Shown one piece after another: positions 33,317-41,960 of a stretch of 59,310 nt of DNA. Positions within the stretch are counted from its first letter, which is position 1. Every line of letters starts with the position of its first letter. This stretch comes from Candidatus Competibacteraceae bacterium (GTDB lineage: Bacteria > Pseudomonadota > Gammaproteobacteria > Competibacterales > Competibacteraceae): contig RXIX01000006.1 of assembly GCA_003989075.1 (NCBI GenBank), positions 1-59,310 on the forward strand, given 5' to 3'. Position numbers and translations under genes: made by a program. The notes under the pieces were generated by a model that was not told the origin of the DNA, ran no database searches, and was given only the letters and a program-made list of their open reading frames with translations.

Positions 33317-34882
33317 GTGAAACTCCGCATGTTCCTGAGTGTTGTTCTGCTGGCAAGTCTGTGCGCCAGTCCGATGGCCGGCTTTGCCGCACCGAGCGTA
33401 CCTGAATCCACGCCCGCCACCACGCCGCCGCCGAAGCGCTTCAACTTTGCCGATGTGCGCCGGCGCGCCGAAGTGCTGGCCAACCAGCCCTATCAGGCAC
33501 CGGCCAGCGAGCTGCCGGCGTTCCTGAAGAACCTGGATTACGACCAGTACCGCGATATCCGCTTCCGCGCCGAACGCAGCCTGTGGCGCGACCAGGCGCT
33601 GCCCTTCGAAATCCAGTTCGCGCCGCTGGGCTTCCTGTTCAACCAGCCGGTCGCTATCAACATCGTCAGCGATGGCGAGAACCAGCCGGCCGAATACGCC
33701 AACGACCTGTTCGACTACGGCAAGAATCCGGTGCCGGACAACCTGCCCAAGGATCTTGGCTTTGCCGGTTTCAAGGTGCTCTATCCGCTGCACACCGACA
33801 GCCACTATGACGAAGTCGCGGTGTTTCTCGGCGCCAGCTATTTCCGCGCCATCGGTCAGAACCAGAACTACGGCCTGTCGGTGCGCGGTCTGGCGATCGA
33901 TACTGGCCTGCCCAAGCCCGAGGAATTCCCGCGCTTTCGCGAATTCTGGCTGGAACGGCCCGGCAAGGACGCCACCGAGCTGACCGCCTACGCGCTGCTG
34001 GACAGCCCGAGCGTCACCGGTGCCTACCGCTTCGTGATCCGCCCGGGCGTCAATACCCAGATCGAGGTCAAGGCCAACCTGTTCATGCGCGAGCGGGTAC
34101 AGAAGTTCGGCGTGGCGCCGCTGACCAGCATGTTCTTCCATGGCGCGCTGAATGAGCGCTTCTTTGATGACTTTCGTCCGCAGGTGCACGACTCCGACGG
34201 TCTGCTGATTGCCGCCGGCAACGGTGAATGGATCTGGCGGCCGCTGAACAACCCGACGCGGCTGCGCATCAGCGCCTATCAGGACAATAACCCGCGCGGC
34301 TTTGGCCTGCTGCAGCGTGATCGCGCCTTCGAGAACTATCAGGATCTGGAAGCCCAATACCACAGCCGGCCCGGGGTCTGGGTCGAGCCGATTGGCGACT
34401 GGGGCAAGGGCTCGGTGCAGCTGATCGAGATTCCCAGCGAAGCGGAGCGCTACGACAACATCGCCTCACTCTGGGTGCCGGAAAAGCCGGTCGAAGCCGG
34501 TCAGCAGCTCGAATATCACTATCGACTGACCTTCTTCCGCGATCTGCCCAGCCTGTCGTCGGGCGGCCGGACCCTGGCCAGCCGGGCCGGAGCCGGTGGC
34601 ACGGGCGATCTGGATCACACACGGCGGCGCTTTGTCATCGATTTCGGTGGCGATAACCTGACCCGGCTGCCCGCCGACGCGGCGGTGAGCGCCGTGGTCA
34701 GCGGCTCGACCGGGCAGATTCAAAACGTAGTGGTGCACAAGAACCCGCAGACCCAGGGCTGGCGGCTGTCCTTTGAGCTGATGCCGCAGGATGATGCGCC
34801 CTCAGAACTGCGCGCGTTCCTCAAGCTGGGCAACGATGTCCTGACCGAGACCTGGAGCTACCAGTGGACCAGCGTCAAGTGA
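33317..34882 (+). CDS. opgG: Periplasmic glucan biosynthesis protein OpgG (MdoG)
   Basis: The 521-residue protein begins with a signal peptide (MKLRMFLSVVLLASLCASP then MAGFA) and covers the full MdoG family. FNFADVRRRAEVLANQPYQ, LDYDQYRDIRFR, PLHTDSHYDEVAVFLGASYF and ERYDNIASLWVPE are typical stretches. It works in the periplasm to shape osmoregulated periplasmic glucans made by OpgH. GTG 33317, with GGAG about 11 bases upstream, gives the best signal peptide; a TTG at 33275 would add 14 residues. The stop overlaps the next gene by four bases (GTGA). Confidence 0.94.
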   Translation: MKLRMFLSVVLLASLCASPMAGFAAPSVPESTPATTPPPKRFNFADVRRRAEVLANQPYQAPASELPAFLKNLDYDQYRDIRFRAERSLWRDQALPFEIQFAPLGFLFNQPVAINIVSDGENQPAEYANDLFDYGKNPVPDNLPKDLGFAGFKVLYPLHTDSHYDEVAVFLGASYFRAIGQNQNYGLSVRGLAIDTGLPKPEEFPRFREFWLERPGKDATELTAYALLDSPSVTGAYRFVIRPGVNTQIEVKANLFMRERVQKFGVAPLTSMFFHGALNERFFDDFRPQVHDSDGLLIAAGNGEWIWRPLNNPTRLRISAYQDNNPRGFGLLQRDRAFENYQDLEAQYHSRPGVWVEPIGDWGKGSVQLIEIPSEAERYDNIASLWVPEKPVEAGQQLEYHYRLTFFRDLPSLSSGGRTLASRAGAGGTGDLDHTRRRFVIDFGGDNLTRLPADAAVSAVVSGSTGQIQNVVVHKNPQTQGWRLSFELMPQDDAPSELRAFLKLGNDVLTETWSYQWTSVK

Positions 34883-35373
34883 GCGTAGCGCGGCCTTTTC
34901 TGCCGGCGGCGGCTAACACGCTGGATGATGAGCAACTGCTCGACCGGCTGGGCGCCTACTGGGAAGCGCTGGGTGTCAGCGATACAACCCAGGCCAGCCA
35001 GCTTGCCGCGCGGACCCTGCAACGGCTGCATAACCGCCCCGGCGCACCGGGCCTGAGCCTGCTGGAGCAGGCCATTGCGGCGGCGGGTGCGCTGCTCGAT
35101 GACTGGCTGATGGCGGAACTGGCCCTGCAGCGGCGCGGTACGGCCCTGGCAGCGGCGCGGGCCGCGCTGCTCAGTGGCGCAGTGCCGGCCGACTGGCCGG
35201 CGGCGCTGCTGGCTGGATCGGGCATGCCGGCGGCGCTGCGGGAAGCACTGCGCGCCGCTCAGGCCGTGCCCGTGCCCGCTGCGCGTCCGGCGGTCATGCC
35301 CACGCAGCGTATCAGCCTGTTTTCCCTGCTGGGACCGCTGCGCCGGCTGGCGCGGCCAACCTCATCCACCTGA
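34879..35373 (+). CDS. Unknown small protein between opgG and opgH
   Basis: This 164-residue cytosolic protein is rich in Ala and Leu and has no signal peptide or clear membrane helix. It appears all-helical: LDDEQLLDRLGAYWEAL, an EQAIAAAGALLDDWLMAELAL helix and an AALREALRAAQ helix, with a basic, Pro-containing end. I do not recognise a family. GTG 34879 overlaps the opgG stop (GTGA) and opgH starts 26 bases later, so it is part of the operon. OpgH here lacks the N-terminal cytoplasmic domain known from E. coli, so this protein could supply a regulatory part in trans; that is speculation. Confidence 0.75.
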   Translation: MSVARPFLPAAANTLDDEQLLDRLGAYWEALGVSDTTQASQLAARTLQRLHNRPGAPGLSLLEQAIAAAGALLDDWLMAELALQRRGTALAAARAALLSGAVPADWPAALLAGSGMPAALREALRAAQAVPVPAARPAVMPTQRISLFSLLGPLRRLARPTSST

Positions 35374-35399
35374 CCGGAGCGACCCGACTGGAACCGTTC

Positions 35400-37475
35400 A
35401 TGGCTAAACCCGCGCGGACTTCTATCATCGGACACACCCTGCGGCGGGTGGTGTTCTTCCTGCTCACGATCCTGACCACGCTGCTGGCGCTGGGGCTGCT
35501 GGCCAGCGCCTTCCACAGCGATGGCCTGAGCCCGATGGAACTGCTGCTGCTGCTGCTGTACACCATCCTGGTAGCCTGGATCAGCCTGTCGTTCTGGACT
35601 GCCTTCATGGGCTTTTTCATCATCCTGCTCGGTCGTGACCGCTGGGCAATCTCGCGCCAGCCGGGCACACCGCCGGCTGCGAGCGCGCCGGCTCCGCGCA
35701 CCGCAATCCTGATGCCGATCTACAACGAGGATTCCGAGCGGGTGTTCGCCGGCCTGCGTGCCATTCATCGCTCGCTGGCTGATACCGGGCGGCTGGCCGA
35801 TTTTGATTTCTTCGTGCTCAGCGACACCCGCGATCCTGATGTGTGGGTGGAAGAAGAATTGCGCTGGCAGGACATGGTGCGGGCGCTGAACGGCAAGGGG
35901 CGCATCTTCTACCGCAACCGGCCCGAGAACACCAGCCGCAAGAGCGGCAACCTGGAGGACTTCTGCACGCGCTGGAGCCGCCATTACCGCTACATGATCG
36001 TTCTGGATGCCGACAGCCTGATGCAGGGCGAAACCCTGGTGGAGATGGTGCGGCTGATGGAGCAGCATCCAGGCGTGGCGCTCATCCAGACTCCGCCGAT
36101 CGCGGTCAACCGCAGCTCACTGTTTGCGCGCATTCTGCAGTTTGCCGGGCGCATCTACGGGCGCATGTTCACCGCTGGCCTGAACTACTGGCAGCTCGGT
36201 GAGAGCAACTACTGGGGGCACAACGCCATCATCCGCGTGCAGCCCTTCCTCGATCATTGCGGCCTGCCCAAGCTGCCCGGGCGCGAGCCGTTCGGCGGCG
36301 AGATTCTCAGCCATGATTTCGTCGAGGCGGCGCTGCTGCGGCGGGCCGGCTGGGAGGTGTGGCTGGCCTATGATCTGGATGGCAGTTTCGAGGAACTGCC
36401 GCCGACTCTGATTGACTACGCCAAGCGCGACCGCCGCTGGTGTCAGGGCAACCTGCAGCATCTGCGTCTGGCGCTGGCGCATGGCTGGAATGGCCTGAGC
36501 CGGCTGCATTTCTTCATGGGCGTCATGTCCTATGCCGCTTCGCCGCTGTGGCTGCTGTTTCTGATCGCGACCGGGGTGGAGGCCTTCATCCAGGCCCAGC
36601 AGCGGCCGGTGTATTTCTTTGGCGATAACTGGATGCCGGTATGGCCGGTCTCCTTCGCCGTGGAAATGACCACTGTGTTGCTGGTGACCCTGATCATGCT
36701 GTTCCTGCCCAAGCTGCTGGCGCTGCTGCTGCTGCTCAAGGACAGTCGCTGGCGGCGCGCGCATGGCGGCATGCTGGCGGCCACGGCCAGCGTGGTGCTG
36801 GAGACGGCGTTCTCGGTGCTGACCGCGCCGGTGCTGATGCTGTTCCAGACCAAGTTCGTGCTGGCCATCCTGATGCGTCGGGCGGTGGGCTGGCCACCGC
36901 AGCAGCGCGGCGATCATATGACCCGCTTCAGCGAGGCAGCGCTGGCCCACGGCAGCCATACTCTGATCGGTCTGGTTGCCGGCGTGCTCAGCTACCAGTA
37001 TGTGCCGTCATTTTTCTGGTGGTTCACGCCGGTGCTGGTCGGGCTGGCCCTGTCGATTCCGGTGTCGATGCTGTCGAGCAGCATTGCCCTCGGGCAGCGG
37101 GCGCGGGCGCTGGGGCTGTTCCTGACCCCGGATGAAACCATGCCGGCGTCGGTGCTGCGCTATCTGGACGCGGAGATGGCCGGCGGCGAAGCGGTGCTGG
37201 CGGTGCTGCGTGAGCCACCGACCAGCCGCTTCCTGCAGGCGCTCACTGATCCCTACGTCAACGCCCTGCACCGCTCGCTGCTGCCGGAGCGCGAGCCGCC
37301 CAATCGACGCCGTCGGCATTATCTGGAAGGGCTGATACATCAGCTCGAAGAGGAAGGACCGGATAGCCTGAGCGCGGCGCAGCGGCGTGAGCTGATCGCC
37401 GATCCGGAAACCCTGTTGCGTCTGCATGCACTGTTCTGGAGTCGTCCGCCGAGCAACGCCGGCGCACTGCCCTGA
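35400..37475 (+). CDS. opgH: Glucans biosynthesis glucosyltransferase OpgH (MdoH), short form
   Basis: The 691-residue family GT2 membrane enzyme polymerises beta-1,2-glucan from UDP-glucose. Two helices (about 18-38 and 45-78) precede the catalytic domain. It carries IYNEDSERVFAGLRA, the metal-binding VLDADS, GHNAIIRVQPF, SHDFVEAALLRRAGW and the RDRRWCQGN acceptor motif. Five or so helices follow (about 370-580). E. coli OpgH has 847 residues; the about 140-residue N-terminal cytoplasmic domain, reported to bind FtsZ, is missing here. The protein starts just before the first helix (residues TLRRVVFFLLTIL). ATG 35400 begins the family match. Confidence 0.95.
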   Translation: MAKPARTSIIGHTLRRVVFFLLTILTTLLALGLLASAFHSDGLSPMELLLLLLYTILVAWISLSFWTAFMGFFIILLGRDRWAISRQPGTPPAASAPAPRTAILMPIYNEDSERVFAGLRAIHRSLADTGRLADFDFFVLSDTRDPDVWVEEELRWQDMVRALNGKGRIFYRNRPENTSRKSGNLEDFCTRWSRHYRYMIVLDADSLMQGETLVEMVRLMEQHPGVALIQTPPIAVNRSSLFARILQFAGRIYGRMFTAGLNYWQLGESNYWGHNAIIRVQPFLDHCGLPKLPGREPFGGEILSHDFVEAALLRRAGWEVWLAYDLDGSFEELPPTLIDYAKRDRRWCQGNLQHLRLALAHGWNGLSRLHFFMGVMSYAASPLWLLFLIATGVEAFIQAQQRPVYFFGDNWMPVWPVSFAVEMTTVLLVTLIMLFLPKLLALLLLLKDSRWRRAHGGMLAATASVVLETAFSVLTAPVLMLFQTKFVLAILMRRAVGWPPQQRGDHMTRFSEAALAHGSHTLIGLVAGVLSYQYVPSFFWWFTPVLVGLALSIPVSMLSSSIALGQRARALGLFLTPDETMPASVLRYLDAEMAGGEAVLAVLREPPTSRFLQALTDPYVNALHRSLLPEREPPNRRRRHYLEGLIHQLEEEGPDSLSAAQRRELIADPETLLRLHALFWSRPPSNAGALP

Positions 37476-37510
37476 GCGGAGCGCACTGGCGCAAGCCGGT
37501 GCGGGATCGT

Positions 37511-37516
37511 TATACT
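37511..37516 (+). promoter_or_regulatory. -10 element of the tRNA-Ser promoter
   Basis: TATACT lies 10 bases before the first base of the tRNA. It is followed by GGGT, so the transcript would start almost at the 5' end of the tRNA. No good -35 is seen at 16-18 bases; TGGCGC at 37487-37492 is the nearest. Confidence 0.45.
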
Positions 37517-37526
37517 GGGTGGCCTT

Positions 37527-37615
<89 letters not shown>

Positions 37616-37623
37616 TAACTTAT

Positions 37624-37653
37624 AAAGCCCTGATTATTCAGGGCTTTTTTTTT
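37624..37653 (+). terminator. Strong rho-independent terminator after tRNA-Ser
   Basis: AAAGCCCTGA, loop TTAT, TCAGGGCTTT, then a run of T to 37653. The perfect 10-base stem and 9-T run make this a textbook terminator 10 bases after the tRNA 3' end. Confidence 0.93.
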
Positions 37654-37745
37654 ACGCGATAGGCGTCTCAATGAACCAGGAATCAGCAATCTTTAACGAT
37701 TAATTCCAGTTTCAATTTTCCATTCAGGCCAACCCAAAATACCGC

Positions 37746-38033
37746 TCAACAGCTTGCCGCAAGATCATTCCAATTCGGATTCTTTTTTTCGATCAAGTCG
37801 ATTTTCCATTGTCGGCTACGGTTTTTGATTTTCTTTTCAAGTTCGATAGCCGCGGCAATGTCTTCGCCCTGAACAAATCAAACCAGGTTCGTAATATCGT
37901 ATTTGCTGTTAAATCCTTCAAGTAAATGATGCTTGTGTTCATACATGCGGCGTTGAAGGTTGCTGGTAACGCCTGTGTATAACGTGCCGTTTTTCTTGCT
38001 GGCGAGGATGTAGACATAAGCGACTTTGTTCAT
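37746..38033 (-). pseudogene. GIY-YIG nuclease-like gene broken by one in-frame stop
   Basis: Reading the minus strand from ATG 38033 (GGGAAGG upstream) gives MNKVAYVYILASKKNGTLYT, then GVTSNLQRRMYEHKHH and SKYDITNLV, followed by TGA at 37880-37878. The same frame then continues with EDIAAAIELEKKIKNRSRQW and NPNWNDLAA to TGA 37748-37746. Family members have a Trp or Tyr at the stop position (LVW/YF), so a single TGG-to-TGA change explains it. The full length would be 95 codons, the usual size of these small GIY-YIG proteins. It is AT-richer than its neighbours. It lies next to palindromic repeats, which may point to a mobile repeat unit. Confidence 0.85.
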
Positions 38034-38049
38034 TGCGCCTTCCCGAAGA

Positions 38050-38178
38050 TGGATTCCGCGACTGCGCGCGGAATGACATTGATCCAGTTGCTCTTTGCAA
38101 AGTCGCTGTTGCCCTGCGCGGAGTGGCTGTCACCCCTGTACGGAGTGGCTGTCACCCTGCGCGAAGTCGCAGGGTCCA
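38050..38178 (+). repeat. REP-like inverted palindrome pair
   Basis: Two 28-base units face each other. 38050-38077 reads TGG, a hairpin with stem ATTCCGCG/CGCGGAAT, then GAC. 38151-38178 reads GTC, a hairpin with stem ACCCTGCG/CGCAGGGT, then CCA. Between them a 16-base direct repeat (GGAGTGGCTGTCACCC at 38120-38135 and 38142-38157) looks like partial extra copies. The TGG...GAC / GTC...CCA borders are the same as in the pair at 45306-45379. Confidence 0.75.
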
Positions 38179-38208
38179 TGCTGCTGCATGAGTTAATAAT
38201 TTCTTCGG

Positions 38209-39363
38209 CTACAGGTAATAGGTGCGCAGGGGCGGAAAACCGTTGAACTCTACCGAACTGTAGGACGCAGTATAGGCGCCGGTGGACAGCCAATAGATGC
38301 GGTCACCGCTTTCCAGCGAGAGTGGCAACTGATACTTGTGGTGCTCGTAGATAATGTCGAGACTGTCACAGGTTGGCCCGGCCAGGATGACATCGCCACT
38401 TTCACCGCCTTTCACGGTATAAGCCGGATACTTGATCGACTCGTCAATGGTTTCCATCAGGCCATTGAAAATGCCGACATCGGTATAGACCCAGCGTTTC
38501 AGATCGGTTTTCGATTTTTTAGCAATCGACACCACTTCGCTGATCAACACCCCGGCCTCACCGACCAGACCCCGCCCCGGTTCCAGATAGATGTCCGGAA
38601 CGGCATCGGCAAAGTGCAGGTCCACATAGCGGTTGATCTCCTCGGCATACACCGACAGCGGATTACAGCGAATCAGGTAATCAGCCGGAAAGCCACCGCC
38701 CATATTCATCGCCCGCAGGCGGATGTTCTTTTCCGCTGCCCAGTCAAACAGATGGCGCGCCTGGGCAATCGCCGCATCCCAGGCCGGAATTTCGCGCTGC
38801 TGCGAGCCGACATGGAAGGAAATCCCATACGGGTCCAGTCCCAGATCAGCAGCCAGTGCCACCAGATCAATCAGCATGCGCGGCTGGCAGCCGAATTTGC
38901 GCGATAAAGGCCAATCTGAATCAGAGGTCAGCGCATCCATCAGCACCCGGAAAAAGACCCGTGAACCGGGCGCCTCACGGGCGATATTGCGCACGTCGGC
39001 CTCGCAATCGCTGGCGAACAGGCGCACGCCTTTCTCATAGGCCTCGCGAACATGGCGCGCCTTCTTGATGGTGTTGCCAAAGCTCAGCCGCTCGGGCGCC
39101 ACATTCAATTCCAGCATCTTGTCGAGTTCGTACACCGAGGCAATATCGAAATACGAGCCCAGATCGCGCAGCAGGGTCAACACCTCGCTGCCGGGATTGG
39201 CCTTGACCGCGTAATAGATCTTGGCGCTGGGAAAGTGGGTGCGGAACTGCTCGAATTTTTGCCGCACCCGATCGAGCAGCACAATCAGGAACGGGGTTTC
39301 CCTGGTCTGCGCAAAGCTCAGGATCCGGTCCCACTCGGCGGGAGAATAGTAGTTCTGATACAT
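38209..39363 (-). CDS. Ornithine/lysine-type PLP decarboxylase (fold III)
   Basis: This 384-residue enzyme is of the alanine-racemase-fold ODC group. YYAVKANPGSEVL holds the PLP Lys near residue 53, SFHVGSQQ and MGGGFP the phosphate site, YLEPGRGLVGEAG the PLP-binding Glu-Pro-Gly, and GPTCDSLDI the active-site Cys from the other subunit. The size fits short bacterial ornithine decarboxylases (about 387) and the lysine/ornithine enzymes. It would make putrescine (or cadaverine) for the two genes upstream, which attach an aminopropyl-type unit from aspartate semialdehyde. The substrate is inferred. AAGG precedes ATG 39363 by 10 bases. It is separated from the dehydrogenase by a hairpin. Confidence 0.88.
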   Translation of the reverse strand: MYQNYYSPAEWDRILSFAQTRETPFLIVLLDRVRQKFEQFRTHFPSAKIYYAVKANPGSEVLTLLRDLGSYFDIASVYELDKMLELNVAPERLSFGNTIKKARHVREAYEKGVRLFASDCEADVRNIAREAPGSRVFFRVLMDALTSDSDWPLSRKFGCQPRMLIDLVALAADLGLDPYGISFHVGSQQREIPAWDAAIAQARHLFDWAAEKNIRLRAMNMGGGFPADYLIRCNPLSVYAEEINRYVDLHFADAVPDIYLEPGRGLVGEAGVLISEVVSIAKKSKTDLKRWVYTDVGIFNGLMETIDESIKYPAYTVKGGESGDVILAGPTCDSLDIIYEHHKYQLPLSLESGDRIYWLSTGAYTASYSSVEFNGFPPLRTYYL

Positions 39364-39411
39364 GGCGGTACACCTTCATTCAATACGGAAAGCGCGCAAT
39401 GGCCAGCATGC

Positions 39412-39446
39412 AAAAAGGCTATCCGGCACGGGGCCGAAAAGCCTTT
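39412..39446 (-). terminator. Hairpin with U run between the dehydrogenase and the decarboxylase genes
   Basis: On the minus strand AAAGGCT, a loop containing CGGC/GCCG, and AGCCTTTTT form a terminator-like stem with a T run at its 3' end. It stands in the 107-base gap of the polyamine cluster and could reduce transcription of the downstream decarboxylase or give it a separate promoter. Confidence 0.55.
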
Positions 39447-39470
39447 GGGCGATGCTTTGCGGCTATGGGA

Positions 39471-40829
39471 TCAAACAGCCGGCGGCGGCGTGGCACTCGG
39501 CTTGCGCAGGGCGATCATCGGGTTGGCGGCCGACACCGTGACCGTAGCGGTCGATTCGGCCAGTTCCTGCTCCAGCGCCCGCACCGTGCCATTGAAGGAC
39601 GCCGCGCTACCGGGTTCGATCTCGCGCACTTCGGTAGGCAGGCCGATCTGGTCAAGCAGGGCGATGAACGGTTCCGGGTCGAGTTCCTCAACATTGACCA
39701 TGCGCTGCACATCCCAGGGCCCCTGGGCGATGAGCATGGCGGCTGCGACCGGCGGCACACCGGCGGTGTAGCTGATGCCCTGCGATTCCACTTCCTCGTA
39801 GCATTTCTTGTGGTCGGATACCTGGTAGATGAAGACTTCGCGCGGCTTGCCGTCCTTCCAGCCTTTGACAAAGTTGCCTATGCAGGTATTGCCGGTATAG
39901 CCGGGCGCCAGGGTCTGCGGATCGGGCAGCAGCGCCTTAATCACCTTCAGCGGCACGACCTCCTGACCGGTGCTCAGGGTCACCGGGAGGTGCGAGAGCA
40001 GGCCGAGGGTGCGCAGCACGGTGAAGACGTTGATGTAATGGTCGCCAAAGCCCATCCAGAAGCGGATGCTGTTGGCGTCGATGTTCTGCGACAGTGAATG
40101 CAGTTCATCATGGCCATTCAGGTAAATCGGGCAGGGACCGACCACCGGGAAGTCATAGACGCGCTTGACCGAGTGGGTCGGGTATTCCTGCCACTGGCGG
40201 TCGATCCAGGTCCAGACCTTGATGAATTCGCGAAAATTGATTTCCGGATCGAAATTAGTGGCGAAATACTTGCCGTGACTGCCGGCATTGACGTCAAGGA
40301 TGTCGATGGTATCGATCCGGTCGAAATAGCGCTTGACCGCCAGCGCGCAGTAGGCATTGACCACGCCCGGATCAAAGCCGGCGCCGAGAATGGCGGTCAG
40401 GCCCTTTGCCGCGCAGCGGTCCTTGCGCTGCCACTCGTAATTGGCGTACCAGGGCGGGTTCTCGCAGACCTTGTCCGGGTCTTCGTGAATCGCGGTGTCG
40501 ATATAGGCGGCGCCGGTTTCCAGGCAGGCTTCCAGCACCGACATATTGACGAAGGCATTGCCCAGATTGATGACGATCCCGGAATTCGTCTCGCGGATCA
40601 GCTTGACCGTGGCCGGAATGTCGAGAGCATCCAGCGCGCGCGCATAAAGCTTTTTCGACGCATCCTTGAGATGGCCCTTGCGCTGCACGCTGTCGATGAT
40701 CGCTTCGCACTTGGCCACCGTGCGCGAGGCAATGCAGATATCGCCGAGTACGTCATTATGCATGGCCGCCTTGTGGGCAGCGACATGGGCGACGCCGCCG
40801 GCGCCGATGATCAGTACGTTTTTTTTCAT
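39471..40829 (-). CDS. Carboxynorspermidine/carboxyspermidine dehydrogenase family
   Basis: The 452-residue protein belongs to the saccharopine-dehydrogenase-like family. VLIIGAGGVAHVAAHKAAMH is the NAD(P)-binding start, and INLGNAFVNMSVLEACLETG, AGFDPGVVNAY and a GISYTAGVPPVAAAMLIAQG stretch near residue 350 are family-typical. It reductively joins aspartate semialdehyde to putrescine or diaminopropane, giving carboxyspermidine or carboxynorspermidine. The C-terminal 50 residues, after LDQIGLPTEV, exceed the usual length and look unconserved. AGGAG lies 11 bases before the ATG. nspC is 21 bases upstream, completing the two-step pathway. Confidence 0.9.
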   Translation of the reverse strand: MKKNVLIIGAGGVAHVAAHKAAMHNDVLGDICIASRTVAKCEAIIDSVQRKGHLKDASKKLYARALDALDIPATVKLIRETNSGIVINLGNAFVNMSVLEACLETGAAYIDTAIHEDPDKVCENPPWYANYEWQRKDRCAAKGLTAILGAGFDPGVVNAYCALAVKRYFDRIDTIDILDVNAGSHGKYFATNFDPEINFREFIKVWTWIDRQWQEYPTHSVKRVYDFPVVGPCPIYLNGHDELHSLSQNIDANSIRFWMGFGDHYINVFTVLRTLGLLSHLPVTLSTGQEVVPLKVIKALLPDPQTLAPGYTGNTCIGNFVKGWKDGKPREVFIYQVSDHKKCYEEVESQGISYTAGVPPVAAAMLIAQGPWDVQRMVNVEELDPEPFIALLDQIGLPTEVREIEPGSAASFNGTVRALEQELAESTATVTVSAANPMIALRKPSATPPPAV

Positions 40830-40850
40830 GTCAGTCAGATCTCCTAAGAT

Positions 40851-41960
40851 TCAGGAAAGGCTGTGCTTGAAGTCGTCGTATGCAAAACTGCGGATGCGCT
40901 CCAGCGTTCCATCCAGTCGGCGCACGACAATAGCGGGCATGGGCAGGCCGTTAAACCAGTTCTTGTTCACCATGGTATAGCCCGCAGCGTCGGCGATGCG
41001 GACTTCGCTGCCCACTCGCAGTGGGGCTTCGAGAGCATACTCACCGAATATGTCACCTGCTAGACAGGAGCGGCCGGCGATCATGACCCGATGCGGACCC
41101 GGTGCGGGCGCATTCAGCCGCGGCGTGGTGCCATAGATCAGATGATCGGGCATATGCGCCTGTAGCGAGGCGTCGAGGATGGCAATGTCGATTTCGTTGT
41201 GCAGCACATCCAGCACCGTCGTCACCAGTTCGGCGCTCTCGGTGATCGCCGCTTCGCCGGGTTCCAGGTAAACCTGCACGCCAAAGCGTTCGCTAAACCC
41301 CTTCAGCAGCGCGCAGAACCGGTCCAGCGCATAGCCGGCCTTGGTGAAATACAGACCGCCGCCAAGGCTGACCCAATCGAGCCGGTCGAGCAGCGGCCCG
41401 TACTGTTCGCCGATGCGGTCGATGGCAGCGGTGATATTGTCGATATCGTCGTTTTCACAGTTGAAATGGAACATGGCGCCCTTGATCAGGGGCGCGACCG
41501 CTAGCAGCGCATCCAGATCGCGCACGCCCAACCGCGAATAACGTCGCGCCGGATCGGCCAGATCGAAATGTGAATAGCTGATACCGGGATTGACGCGCAG
41601 GCCGATCTGCAGGTCGCGCACCTCGGCGTGATAGCGTTGCAACTGCGAAATCGAGTTGAAGATCACCTTATCGGCGAAGCCTTTCACCGCCTGAATGTCG
41701 CTGTCGGAGAAGCCGACGCTATAGGCATGGACTTCCCCACCGAATTCCTCATAGCCAAGCCGCGCTTCATACAGGGCGCTGCTGGTGGTGCCGTCCATGT
41801 ACTCACGCATCAGGCCAAACACGCACCAGGTCGAAAAGCACTTCAGGGCCAGCACCGATTTCGCGCCGGACTGCTCGCGCACCTGCTGGATGATCTCCAG
41901 GTTCTGGCGCAGCCGCGCTTCATCGATCAGGTAATAGGGAGTAGGCAGGGTAGTCGTCAT
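40851..41960 (-). CDS. nspC: Carboxynorspermidine/carboxyspermidine decarboxylase
   Basis: This 369-residue PLP enzyme is of the alanine-racemase fold. TPYYLIDEARLRQNLEII opens the family, SVLALKCFSTW holds the PLP Lys, and SSALYEARLGYEEF, VNPGISYSHF, YLEPGEAAIT and GRSCLAGDIFG (active-site Cys) are the other markers. It removes CO2 from the dehydrogenase product to give spermidine or norspermidine. ATG 41960 was chosen because GGAGA is 8 bases upstream and the family starts here; the frame stays open 168 bases further without family sequence. It is the first gene of its cluster. Confidence 0.94.
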   Translation of the reverse strand: MTTTLPTPYYLIDEARLRQNLEIIQQVREQSGAKSVLALKCFSTWCVFGLMREYMDGTTSSALYEARLGYEEFGGEVHAYSVGFSDSDIQAVKGFADKVIFNSISQLQRYHAEVRDLQIGLRVNPGISYSHFDLADPARRYSRLGVRDLDALLAVAPLIKGAMFHFNCENDDIDNITAAIDRIGEQYGPLLDRLDWVSLGGGLYFTKAGYALDRFCALLKGFSERFGVQVYLEPGEAAITESAELVTTVLDVLHNEIDIAILDASLQAHMPDHLIYGTTPRLNAPAPGPHRVMIAGRSCLAGDIFGEYALEAPLRVGSEVRIADAAGYTMVNKNWFNGLPMPAIVVRRLDGTLERIRSFAYDDFKHSLS

